Assembly (NCBI GenBank): GCA_029263395.1 | Contig: JAJCXO010000257.1 | Span: 49,963-113,962, forward strand | DNA length: 64,000 nt | Reading direction: 5' to 3' | From: Acidobacteriota bacterium | GTDB taxonomy: Bacteria; Acidobacteriota; Thermoanaerobaculia; Multivoradales; J023 | Position numbers and translations under genes: made by a program | Shown here: positions 7,631 through 16,721 of the stretch, piece by piece | How the letters are laid out: every line of letters starts with the position of its first letter | How positions within the stretch are numbered: position 1 is the stretch's first letter | The notes under the pieces: model-generated | Databases searched by the model: none | Seen by the model: only the letters and a program-made list of their open reading frames with translations | What the model was told of the DNA's origin: nothing

Positions 7631-10174
7631 ATGAGCTCCAAGAACACCACCGACACGGCTACTCCACCCTCACCGAGACGTCTTGGCCAGCGGATACTCC
7701 GCGCATTGGCGATCGTCATCGCTCTCGTCGCCGCGCTCGTCCTTCTGGGCGCACTCGGTTTCCGTTGGCACCTCGGGCGCAGCCTGGCAACCCTCGACGG
7801 CGACGTCACGATCCCCGGCCTGGCGGCGCCGGTCACGATCGAGCGCGATACGCTGGGTGTGCCAACCATCCGCGGCCAGAACCGAATCGATGTTGCACGT
7901 GGCCTAGGCTTCCTACACGGGCAGGAGCGATTTTTCCAGATGGATCTGATTCGCAGACAGGCAGCTGGCGAGCTTTCAGAGCTTGTTGGGGCGGCAGCGA
8001 TGAACATCGATCGCCGCATTCGCCAGCATCGTTTTCGCAGCCGTGCTCAGGACATCATCGCCGCGCTCGACCGGCAGGATCGCCAGCTGTTCGACGCTTA
8101 CGTCGAAGGCGTCAACAGCGGCCTCGAGGCACTCGACGCACCACCTTTCGAGTACATGGCGCTTCGAACCGACCCGGTTCCCTGGCGGGCGGAGGATTGT
8201 ATGTTGGCGGTGTTCTCGATGTATCTCGATCTGCAGGGCAACGGTGGTCAACGAGAACGCGACTATGGCATCGCGCACGACGTGTTGCCGCCAGCTCTCT
8301 ATACATTCTTGACCCCACCAGGCACCTCATGGGACGCACCGATCGATGGCGAGCTGTTCGAGACATTGCCCATCCCGACCCCGGAAGATCTCGATTCCAC
8401 CATCCAACAGGTTGAAGAGCCCAAGGCGGCGAGTTTCAACTTTGGAAGCGACTCGGAGGACATCAGGACGCATGATGTTGCCTCCGATGATGTGTTGGGA
8501 CTTGCATCATTTTTCGGTGTCGGCGACCGCGCTACACACCCCGCCGACATCCTTGCTGTCGGTAGCAACAACTGGGCGGTTGCGGGCACCCATACAGCGC
8601 ACGGCGGCGCTCTGCTGGCGGATGATATGCACCTTGGCCATGACGTCCCCAACATCTGGTATCGAGCATCCTTTGTCTTCCCAGACCCTGACGGGTCAGG
8701 CCGAGAACGCAAGGTCACCGGGGTTACTCTACCTGGGGTCATGGTCATCGTCGCGGGCAGCAATGGCGAAGTCGCCTGGGGATTCACCAACAGCTATGGT
8801 GACTGGACCGACCTTGTTGAGCTCGAGATCGATCCACAGGATCCTGAGGTCTACTTCACCCCGGACGGCCCGCGCCGTTTCGAACGATTCCAGGAAGTGA
8901 TCCGGGCTGGCGACGGGCCGGACGAGACCCTGGAGATCGTCGAGACGATCTGGGGCCCGGTATGGGATACCGACCACCAAGGTCAACAGCGCGCTCTGCG
9001 GTGGGTCGCCCATGACCAACGTGCCGCCAACCTCGTATTACAGGAGCTGGAGACCGCCAGTGATGTCGATCAGGCGATCGAAATCGCCAACCGCATTGGC
9101 AGCCCGGCACAGAACTTCGTCGTCGCCGATCACACCGGCCGCATCGGCTGGACAATCATGGGACCGATGCCGAGACGGTATGGCCATGACGGCCGGCTGC
9201 CGAGTTCGTGGGCCGATGGTCAGCGTGGATGGAACGGATGGCTCGAGCCCGATGAATACCCGCGGGTCGTCGATCCGGTGTCTGGTCGAATTTGGACTGC
9301 AAATTCCCGGGTGGTCGGTGGTGAGATGTACGCTCTGTTGGGGGATGGCGGTTACGATCTCGGGGCCAGAGCCCAGCAGATTCGTAACGGGCTACTGAAG
9401 CTCGAGCAAGCGACGGAAGAAGACCTGCTCGCCATTCAGCTCGACGATCGCGCGATTTTTCTCGAACGCTGGCAACGGCTGGTCCTCGAGGTCCTGACAC
9501 CTGAAGCGATCGCCGAAGACTCTCGCCGTGGAGACTTTCGCCAGCAGGTCGAGGCTTGGGGTGGACACGCCAGTATCGACTCGGTCGCTTATCGCCTAGT
9601 CCGCGGATTCCGTGCCGTGCTCCATCAACAAGTCCTGGAAAGCCTCACCGCACCATGCCGGGAGGCGGATGACCGTTTCCGCTACTTCCGTCTCGGCCAA
9701 TACGAAGCTCCGCTGTGGAGCCTGGTCCAGGAACAACCACGTCATCTGCTGAACCCAGAATTCGGATCATGGCAGGAACAGTTCTTGGCGACGATCGATC
9801 GTTTGCTGGACGAGCTGTTGGCAAATGGAGGTGCTCTAGAGAGCAAAACCTGGGGAGACCGCAACCAGGTACGAATCCGACATCCGCTCAGTCGTTTTGC
9901 GCCATTCGCCAGCCGCTGGTTGGACATGCCCACCACCCCGCTGCCCGGTGATTCGCACATGCCGCGGGTCCAAGGGAACCGCAACGGTGCTTCAGAACGT
10001 TTGGTGGTGTCTCCCGGTCGCGAGTCCGAAGGCATCTTTCACATGCCGACCGGCCAGAGCGGGCACCCCTTGTCACCCTTTTATCGCAATGGCCATCAGG
10101 CATGGATGGAAGGCCAACCGACTAGCTTTCTGCCCGGAGAGACAACCTACACCTTGACGTTGTCACCGAATTAG
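7631..10174 (+). CDS. Penicillin acylase family (Ntn) amidohydrolase
   Basis: Family S45 N-terminal-nucleophile hydrolase, made as a precursor that cleaves itself into two chains. An N-terminal membrane/signal segment (about 20-43) precedes the alpha chain (VTIERDTLGVPTIRG, GFLHGQERFFQMDLIRR). The autoprocessing site is Gly311-Ser312 in AVGSNNWAVAG; Ser312 would be the nucleophile of the beta chain. Typical beta-chain motifs follow (LLADDMHLGHDVPNIWY, ITNSYGD-like FTNSYGD, NGRIGW-like TGRIGW). Substrate may be acyl-homoserine lactones, beta-lactams or other acyl amides and cannot be told from sequence. 847 aa fits the family. The stop overlaps the convergent gene by 12 bp. Confidence 0.93.
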   Translation: MSSKNTTDTATPPSPRRLGQRILRALAIVIALVAALVLLGALGFRWHLGRSLATLDGDVTIPGLAAPVTIERDTLGVPTIRGQNRIDVARGLGFLHGQERFFQMDLIRRQAAGELSELVGAAAMNIDRRIRQHRFRSRAQDIIAALDRQDRQLFDAYVEGVNSGLEALDAPPFEYMALRTDPVPWRAEDCMLAVFSMYLDLQGNGGQRERDYGIAHDVLPPALYTFLTPPGTSWDAPIDGELFETLPIPTPEDLDSTIQQVEEPKAASFNFGSDSEDIRTHDVASDDVLGLASFFGVGDRATHPADILAVGSNNWAVAGTHTAHGGALLADDMHLGHDVPNIWYRASFVFPDPDGSGRERKVTGVTLPGVMVIVAGSNGEVAWGFTNSYGDWTDLVELEIDPQDPEVYFTPDGPRRFERFQEVIRAGDGPDETLEIVETIWGPVWDTDHQGQQRALRWVAHDQRAANLVLQELETASDVDQAIEIANRIGSPAQNFVVADHTGRIGWTIMGPMPRRYGHDGRLPSSWADGQRGWNGWLEPDEYPRVVDPVSGRIWTANSRVVGGEMYALLGDGGYDLGARAQQIRNGLLKLEQATEEDLLAIQLDDRAIFLERWQRLVLEVLTPEAIAEDSRRGDFRQQVEAWGGHASIDSVAYRLVRGFRAVLHQQVLESLTAPCREADDRFRYFRLGQYEAPLWSLVQEQPRHLLNPEFGSWQEQFLATIDRLLDELLANGGALESKTWGDRNQVRIRHPLSRFAPFASRWLDMPTTPLPGDSHMPRVQGNRNGASERLVVSPGRESEGIFHMPTGQSGHPLSPFYRNGHQAWMEGQPTSFLPGETTYTLTLSPN

Positions 10175-11326
10175 TTTTCGACGCAGCTTGGCAACTTCTT
10201 CACTGGCGGCAGGCCGCCAGACGGTCTTCTTTTTCTTCTCGATCGAGTCTGCCGGGTAACGGATCGACGTCACCAGCTTGCCTCGAGCATTGAACACATG
10301 CACCCGGCCTTTGTCACCGAGCACAACCAAGGTTTCCCGCCGCGCATCAAATAGGATGTTCTCATCGCTGGCCAGCGCCAGATCCTGGAGGGCCATCCGG
10401 GTTGGCCGATCACCCTCTTGATGGCGCTTCTGAGCATGTTCGGTCCGACGATCTCGCGACCTTCGGTGGTGCTCGAGGCGACGCACGATCCCCATCAGCA
10501 CACCCTTGATGCGCTCCGGGGCGGGTGTTCCCGGTTTTCGACCTTGGGAACGTTCGATACTGGCCAACGCCTCCTGGCTCCATTGCACTGCGCCGCGCCA
10601 ACGGATCGACTCCAGGCGTTCGTAAAGTTCGGCGAGGGGTTCACCATCCGGTCCGACACCCACAACATTGAGACTGTATCGTCGTCGACGCGCCGCCTTT
10701 TGCCGCCCCCCACGGGACGACGAGATGACTTGGAAGGACAGGGCGAGAAGCTCCGGCACTCCACCTCGACCTGGAACCGGGAACCAGCCCGCCGTCACCT
10801 GGCCATGGATCCAGGTGTCGATCTCGCGCTCGCTGAAGGCTGGTAACAAGTCTTCGTGTAACTCGGCCCCCGAAACCACCTCTGTCACCAAATGCGGCGT
10901 TCGCTGATAGAGCCTCTCGATTTCGGGGTGTTGACGTTCCAACAACCACTGGCCGTAAGCCTGAAAACGCGGCAACCCGGTTGGTCCATAACCCGCGAAG
11001 ATGTCACGGGAGTTGATCGGCACCGCATGTTCACAGTCAGCGGAAGAGCATCGCAAACAAAATATCCGCCCTGGTCGAAACGCTGACCGATGGGCCAACA
11101 AGGCCTCAACTTCGGTCTTCAGCGTCTCGCGAGCTTGATCGACCGCCTCCTCCGGCACCCCGTCTGGAGGCTGAATCGGGATTCTGAGCGTCAGATTGAG
11201 GTGAGCTCGGCGCCCTTGGGCCAAATGCCCTTGTGGGTGTTTCGCGATCCGCTCACGGGCAGCGCGAGCCAGGGCCTCAATCGCTTGCTGGAGCGGATCG
11301 CCCGTGGGCCGCCGCGATTTGGACAT
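10163..11326 (-). CDS. Hypothetical protein with Cys-Cys-Cys-His cluster, 387 aa
   Basis: I do not recognise the family. At about residues 95-105 there is FCLRCSSADCEHA, a CxxC-x4-CxH arrangement like a small zinc site and reminiscent of SWIM fingers (CxC...CxH). A central positive segment (about 225-240, GGRQKAARRRRYSL) and many Arg/Lys elsewhere suggest nucleic-acid contact. The C-terminal part (about 320-365) reads like one propeller blade (VVLGDKGRVHVFNARGKLVTS). The gene begins eight bases after the oligoendopeptidase stop, so the two are probably co-transcribed. It is convergent with the acylase gene. Confidence 0.7.
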   Translation of the reverse strand: MSKSRRPTGDPLQQAIEALARAARERIAKHPQGHLAQGRRAHLNLTLRIPIQPPDGVPEEAVDQARETLKTEVEALLAHRSAFRPGRIFCLRCSSADCEHAVPINSRDIFAGYGPTGLPRFQAYGQWLLERQHPEIERLYQRTPHLVTEVVSGAELHEDLLPAFSEREIDTWIHGQVTAGWFPVPGRGGVPELLALSFQVISSSRGGRQKAARRRRYSLNVVGVGPDGEPLAELYERLESIRWRGAVQWSQEALASIERSQGRKPGTPAPERIKGVLMGIVRRLEHHRRSRDRRTEHAQKRHQEGDRPTRMALQDLALASDENILFDARRETLVVLGDKGRVHVFNARGKLVTSIRYPADSIEKKKKTVWRPAASEEVAKLRRKLIR

Positions 11327-11333
11327 CGAGGCC

Positions 11334-13205
11334 TCAGGACATTTCGATCGATCTGAGCTCTTCGATCATGCCGCGGACGACATCAAAACCACCCTGCCAG
11401 AATGCCGCATCGGTGATATCGATCCCCATCTCATTGAGGATCTCTTCGGGTCGAGCCGCGCCCCCGTAGGACAGTAACCGCAGGTATCCCGGTTTGAATG
11501 CGTCACCTTCTTGTTGGTAACGTCGGTAGAGAGCCAACACCAGCAACTGCCCGAAGCTGTACGCGTAACAATAGAACGGCGTGTTGAAGAGGTGCGGAAT
11601 CGAGACCCACTCGTAGCGAAACTCGGGCGTGATCACCATCGAGTCACCAAACTGTTCACTCAGGTTCTCGAGGTAGAGATCAAACAGATCGTCAGCGGAT
11701 TTGTTAGCCAGGATAGCCTCGTGGGCCGCGAGCTCGAAGCGGACAAAATACGTCTGCCGCATCACGGTGGCATACACATCGTCGACGGCCGCAGCCAGCA
11801 GCTCTCGCCGCACCATGGGGTCCGTCTCTTCTGCCAATAGGCGGTCGGTAATCAACATCTCCGAGAACACCGAGGCCGTTTCCGCCAGTGGCAACGACGG
11901 GTGTTGCGTCAGGTGGGAATGATGATCCGACAACATGCTGTGCACCGCGTGCCCCAATTCATGCGCCAGCGTCGCAACGTCCCTCACCTTATCGGTGTAA
12001 TTGACCAGCACCCAGGGGGTGTACTCAGGCAAAACCGTGGCACAGAACGCACCGCTTCGTTTGCCCTTACGAATCTCACTGTCGAGATGATTTTCCTTCA
12101 GAACCCGCTCCGCCAACTCAGCGAAGCGCTCGTCGAAACCTCTGAAGGTATCGAGCACCGTACGGACCGCCGCGTCGAACGGAATTGTCTGGTTCGAGGT
12201 CGCCAGCGGTGCGTAGAGGTCGTATCTCCGCAGCGGTTCGATCCCTAGCCACTTGGCCTTCAGCTTGAAGTAGTCCTGGAACATCGAAGCATTCTGGTGG
12301 ACTACATCGAGCAAAGTCTCCACCGCTTCGTCCGGGATATCGTTGCGCATGTTGCGCACCGATATCGCCGAAGGCATGCCGCGTAACTCGACGTATTCGG
12401 TATGCCAATCCCGAACCCGGTTGGCATAAATCTGCGCCAGGATCTGGGCGTCAGGCTCGAAGACTCGAAAGAGTTCGCGATAGGTCGCTTCCCGTACTCC
12501 GGGATCGGACGAGAAGAACAAGCTCCTCATCTCCCCTTCAGTCAAGGTACGCCGCTCGCCCTCGAGCTCCATCTCATACTCTTGCCGATTGGTCAGCATC
12601 GAATAGAGCGTCATAACGGCACCGATGCCGTTGGCGTTCTTGGTGTTGATGATTTGCTCGGAGCGCTCGTCCAACGTGAAGGGCCTGAACCGCCGCAACT
12701 CCAACAGGTAGTGCCGCAAATCAGCCTCGGTGTCCGGCGGCATCAGCCGCTCAGCCTGCTCGTCCTCGAGGCCCTTCCACCACAGGTCGAAAAAGAGAAT
12801 CCGATTTTGCAACTGAGTCAACATCTGTTGGATCCGGTTGCGGTGCCCCAGGGCAGCGGCGGACTGAGTATCCGACGAAAACCAGAGGCTGGAATGGGCG
12901 CCCAACACGTCGATCTTCGAGAGCAGCCTCTCGTTCTCGCGCATGATCGCCAAGAAGTCTTCGCGAGGCATGTCTGCATGCAGTTGATCGCGACGGCCTA
13001 CAAATTCATCGGTTGCTTTTTCGATCAGATCCAGTCGCTCAGCAATGACCGCCTCGGAAGTATCGGGAAGCAGCTCGGACAAATCCCAGGCTGTTGGCTC
13101 GTACTCTGACGGCGTATCGACCTGGCCGCCCATCGCGGACACCTCGAGTGCCACTGCTTTCGGCTCTGAAATACTATCGGCAGAAGAATCTTGAGTTAAT
13201 GACAT
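11334..13205 (-). CDS. pepF: Oligoendopeptidase F (M3 family metallopeptidase)
   Basis: Zinc metallopeptidase that degrades cytosolic oligopeptides. The zinc site is HELGH at 415-419 inside ATLAHELGHAVHS, and the third ligand Glu is expected in the downstream ETASVFSEML stretch. The 623-residue length and the C-terminal signature SYGGAARPEEILNEMGID match the PepF/pz-peptidase group. The first 35 residues are a poorly conserved acidic extension; there is no signal peptide. Upstream of the ATG the 198-bp gap to PabBC holds only short repeats. It probably forms an operon with the 387-aa gene behind it. Confidence 0.95.
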   Translation of the reverse strand: MSLTQDSSADSISEPKAVALEVSAMGGQVDTPSEYEPTAWDLSELLPDTSEAVIAERLDLIEKATDEFVGRRDQLHADMPREDFLAIMRENERLLSKIDVLGAHSSLWFSSDTQSAAALGHRNRIQQMLTQLQNRILFFDLWWKGLEDEQAERLMPPDTEADLRHYLLELRRFRPFTLDERSEQIINTKNANGIGAVMTLYSMLTNRQEYEMELEGERRTLTEGEMRSLFFSSDPGVREATYRELFRVFEPDAQILAQIYANRVRDWHTEYVELRGMPSAISVRNMRNDIPDEAVETLLDVVHQNASMFQDYFKLKAKWLGIEPLRRYDLYAPLATSNQTIPFDAAVRTVLDTFRGFDERFAELAERVLKENHLDSEIRKGKRSGAFCATVLPEYTPWVLVNYTDKVRDVATLAHELGHAVHSMLSDHHSHLTQHPSLPLAETASVFSEMLITDRLLAEETDPMVRRELLAAAVDDVYATVMRQTYFVRFELAAHEAILANKSADDLFDLYLENLSEQFGDSMVITPEFRYEWVSIPHLFNTPFYCYAYSFGQLLVLALYRRYQQEGDAFKPGYLRLLSYGGAARPEEILNEMGIDITDAAFWQGGFDVVRGMIEELRSIEMS

Positions 13206-13403
13206 CTCTACGTCTCATGGCTAGTAAAAAGGAGCATGGGAGGAATCATGGGATCAGATTGTTTGATTGCAACCCGCGGACTATCAGGAGCCCGTAGGGC
13301 AGAGACAGCACAACATTGTAGCGGATATACCTCCTTCAGATACGAGATACGAGCGCCGATGGATGAAGGTTCGCACCTCCAGGTTCGCACGGATCACCAA
13401 CAC

Positions 13404-15200
13404 TCAGCGACGACCGACACTGGCCGGCTGACTTCGTCGACGAGCACGCACCCAGCCACGGACCGAGTTGATCAAAAAAACTCGATCGGCTGATTCGAGG
13501 GCCGAGATAGGCAGCTCCGCTTCGTGGATGCGGCCACGCGCCAATAATTCGGCACGATAAGTCCCCGCCAGCAATCCACAGTCGATTACAGGAGTCCAAC
13601 ATTGACCCTCAATCTCGAGGACCAGATTGGCCCGAGTCGACTCCGTCAGTTGTCCCCGAGCATTCCACAACACCACCTCATCAACCTCGGGATGACGCTG
13701 CAGTGCGGTGTCATAAACCGTGCGCTGGGTTGTCTTGTGGAATAGGAACGGATCCGAGTCGTCGATCGGCCGATCGTCGAGGACGATGCTCCAAACCTCC
13801 CGGCCACTACAAGGCCAGGGTTTGGCGTCGATCTCCAGCCTGCCGTCACGATGCGCCAGCAGGCGCACTCGATGGCGTTCCGGTGTGAAGGTCAAGGCTT
13901 CGCGCTCGAGTTGCTCGCGGACGGTCGAGCACCGCACCGCATAATCAAAATGGCTTGCCGAAGCCTTCAGTCTCTCGAGGTGACGCTCCAATAAGGCAAA
14001 CCCACTCCGGGGTCGCCACAGCAAGGTCTCCAGCAAGGCAAATTCCGGGGGTGACGGCCGCAACACCAAAGCTTTGGCTCGACATTCTTCGTACTCCGAT
14101 TCGATCTCGGAGTCCCAGACGATGCCACCGCCAGTGCCGTAACTCGCCACACGTTGCTGGCGATCGATCGTGGCGGTGCGGATCGCGACGTTGAGCTGCG
14201 CTTGACGACATGGCCCAAGGAAACCAATCGCGCCGGTGTAGAGTCCCCTTGGCCCACATTCCAACTGACGAATCAACTGCGATGTCGCAACTTTCGGCGC
14301 GCCGGTGATCGACGCCGACGGAAACAACGCTCGCAGCAGCTCCGAAAACGGCGCTCGGGTGCGAGCCCGCACTGTCGAGGTCAATTGGTGGACGGTCGGG
14401 AAGGTCTCGACCGCAAACAACTCGTCGACGGTGACGGAACCCGGCTCGGCAATCCTGCCGAGATCGTTACGCATCATGTCGACAATCATCAGGTTTTCGG
14501 CCCGGTTCTTGTCCGACGCTTGGAGCTCGGCCGCCAACCGCTGGTCCTCGGCCGGGTAACGGCCCCGCCGGGCAGTGCCTTTCATCGGCCGGGTGACGAT
14601 GTGCTCGTTTTGCAACGCGAAGAAGAGTTCAGGCGACGCCGAGCAGACGGCAAATCGCCCGATATCGACAAAGGCACTGTATTTCGATCGTTGAGCTGCC
14701 ACCATGGCGGCGAAGAGTCCGCTCGGATCGATATCACCCCGGGCAGTCAGCGGGAACGTGTAGTTGACTTGGTAGGTGTCGCCGGCTGCAATATGCGCCA
14801 AGACGCTCTCCAAGGCCTGACCGTATCTGGCTCGTGAGATTTCTGGTCGCCAGTCGAGAACGGACGAGGCGACGGGCAACGGTTCGACCATCACAACCTG
14901 TGGTTGTTCGAAGATCCCCCACCAGGCCAACGGCAGTGGTCCTTTGTCAAAGGCCACCAAGGCTCGATCGAGCGCCGGCCCGACCTCGTAAGTCAAAAAA
15001 CCAGCGGCCCAGTGGCCGGCGGCCACTTCTCGTTCGACGGCTTCGAGCATCGGCTGGACGTCTGCCAGGCGCTCCGCCGACAACGTCGTGATCGGCTGTC
15101 GAAAAAACAGCCACCGCGGCTCCTCCCCAAGTACAGTGTCCTGAAGCAGGACGGTCGGAGACGCGGACGAGCCCCTCAGTAGTTGTTGCAGATCGGACAT
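13404..15200 (-). CDS. pabB: Aminodeoxychorismate synthase/lyase fusion (PabB-PabC)
   Basis: Bifunctional enzyme of p-aminobenzoate and folate synthesis. Residues about 70-370 are a chorismate-binding domain (TARRGRYPAEDQ, AENLMIVDMMRNDLGRI, FPSASITGAPK, GTGGGIVWDSEIESEY), which makes aminodeoxychorismate from chorismate and ammonia. Residues about 375-598 are a PLP-dependent class IV aminotransferase-fold lyase (FHKTTQRTVYD, VLWNARGQLTESTRANLVLE, GLLAGTYR) that releases pyruvate. The fusion is known in several phyla. The first gene base is 12 bp past the histidine kinase stop, so it is likely in one transcript with the two-component pair. No separate glutaminase (PabA) is in the window. Confidence 0.94.
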   Translation of the reverse strand: MSDLQQLLRGSSASPTVLLQDTVLGEEPRWLFFRQPITTLSAERLADVQPMLEAVEREVAAGHWAAGFLTYEVGPALDRALVAFDKGPLPLAWWGIFEQPQVVMVEPLPVASSVLDWRPEISRARYGQALESVLAHIAAGDTYQVNYTFPLTARGDIDPSGLFAAMVAAQRSKYSAFVDIGRFAVCSASPELFFALQNEHIVTRPMKGTARRGRYPAEDQRLAAELQASDKNRAENLMIVDMMRNDLGRIAEPGSVTVDELFAVETFPTVHQLTSTVRARTRAPFSELLRALFPSASITGAPKVATSQLIRQLECGPRGLYTGAIGFLGPCRQAQLNVAIRTATIDRQQRVASYGTGGGIVWDSEIESEYEECRAKALVLRPSPPEFALLETLLWRPRSGFALLERHLERLKASASHFDYAVRCSTVREQLEREALTFTPERHRVRLLAHRDGRLEIDAKPWPCSGREVWSIVLDDRPIDDSDPFLFHKTTQRTVYDTALQRHPEVDEVVLWNARGQLTESTRANLVLEIEGQCWTPVIDCGLLAGTYRAELLARGRIHEAELPISALESADRVFLINSVRGWVRARRRSQPASVGRR

Positions 15201-15212
15201 GGTTTCAGGGCT

Positions 15213-16601
15213 CTAAGGCATCGGCAATCGCAGTCTAGCTTGGCAACCAACTCGGTCACTGCGATTGGCGAGTTCCAACGAGCCGCCATGAGCCTCGGCA
15301 ATCTGCCGACACAACACCAGCCCGATACCGGTACCTCCCGGCTTGGTGGTAAAAAATGGCACAAAGAGGTTCTGAGTATTCGACAGGCCAGGCCCCTCGT
15401 CGACCACCACTAATTCAAGCAACGAGTCGTGGACCCGCCACCCCACTTCGACTCCGCCACCGGTCTCCAGAGCTGCTTCAACACCATTCTTGATCAGGTT
15501 GATCAACAGTTGCTCGAGCTGATCAACATCCACTTGGGCATAAATCTCGGACCCTTCGCGCAGCGTCACAGGCAAACGGGTCTCGAAGCTCACCACCCGG
15601 CGGACCAAAGCGGCGATCGCGGTCGGCCGCAACGTCGGCGACGGCAAACGCGCCAACCGTGAGTAGGCGGCGACGAAGCGGTTGAGCGACTCGCAACGTT
15701 CGGCGATCATCTGCAGACCCCGTTCCGCATCGTCCCGCCACCCCTCGTGCGGCTGATCGCGTCGCAACACCCGCGATAACGTCGAGGCAGTCGATTTGAT
15801 TGGCGCCAACGAGTTGTTGAGCTCGTGGCCGAGCACCCGGATTAGACGCCGCCAAGCCTGGCGCTCTTCTTCACGCAGAGCCTTCGAGAGATCACTCAGT
15901 ACCAGCAGATGATTGGGCAAGCCGGCCTCCCGGAAAATCGAATGCCGACATTGCCACCGACCGGTCTGGCCTGGGAATGCCCGCTCGAACGTACGCTCCG
16001 CTTCCCCCTCCAAGCAGTCCTGGAGGTTGAGATCCTGAGCGGAGCGCCCCATCAGCCGGGCTGCAGGCTGTGCCATCATGCGCTCACCAGCACGATTGAC
16101 CAAACGCAAAACAGACTTTTCATCGAAGGTGAACACCGCAACATCAATTTCATCCATGACTTTTTCGAGCAGCGCGGCGGCATCTACGGCATCGAATCGA
16201 CTACTGCGCAACAAGTCTCCCAACTTGTTGACCTCGAGCATGACCTCACCGAGAGCATGCTCGGGGCTCGGTCGTCGGGCGCGAATCGAATAGTCACCTT
16301 CCCGCAACGCTTCGAGCAAATTGGCCAAGATCTGGAGACGGGTCACAACGCGTTCCCGGGCAGCCAGCGCAAAACCCCACCACAGACTGACAATGAGTAT
16401 TCCGAAGGTCCATTGCACCTTGGCGGAATAGTCTCCGGTCCAAAAGATGATCAAGGCGGTCATCGACCCCGGCAACCCCGCCGCCACGACCATCCAGAAA
16501 ATACGCTGTTCGTGGGTCAACCCGGCCACCTCCGACAGAGGGCTGTGTCCTGTTTGATTAGAACCTTCCGAATATTCTCGCGGATTTCTTGTGACTGACA
16601 A
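15213..16601 (-). CDS. NtrY-like membrane sensor histidine kinase
   Basis: Sensor kinase with two membrane segments (about 33-53 and 64-82), a HAMP-like helix (80-130), a PAS domain (145-240), and a kinase core. The phosphoacceptor is H259 in RVLGHELNNSLAPIKS, a motif of the NtrY/NtrB group. ATP-binding boxes: LINLIKNGVEAA (N box), VDEGPGL (G1), GGTGIGL (G2). The TTG at 16601 has no clear Shine-Dalgarno; an internal TTG at 16520 is preceded by GGAGGT and is an alternative start that keeps both membrane segments. The partner regulator gene ends 120 bp upstream. Confidence 0.92.
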   Translation of the reverse strand: MSVTRNPREYSEGSNQTGHSPLSEVAGLTHEQRIFWMVVAAGLPGSMTALIIFWTGDYSAKVQWTFGILIVSLWWGFALAARERVVTRLQILANLLEALREGDYSIRARRPSPEHALGEVMLEVNKLGDLLRSSRFDAVDAAALLEKVMDEIDVAVFTFDEKSVLRLVNRAGERMMAQPAARLMGRSAQDLNLQDCLEGEAERTFERAFPGQTGRWQCRHSIFREAGLPNHLLVLSDLSKALREEERQAWRRLIRVLGHELNNSLAPIKSTASTLSRVLRRDQPHEGWRDDAERGLQMIAERCESLNRFVAAYSRLARLPSPTLRPTAIAALVRRVVSFETRLPVTLREGSEIYAQVDVDQLEQLLINLIKNGVEAALETGGGVEVGWRVHDSLLELVVVDEGPGLSNTQNLFVPFFTTKPGGTGIGLVLCRQIAEAHGGSLELANRSDRVGCQARLRLPMP

Positions 16602-16721
16602 GGCTTGCCGACGTAGGAATAGTGGGGCTCTTTAGAGGAGGCGTAACGCCGTCAGGCACGAGCAAGACCGAGAATAGCGGAAGGGACTAGGCAAACAGGG
16701 CACTAACTCTCGACTAGGGAT

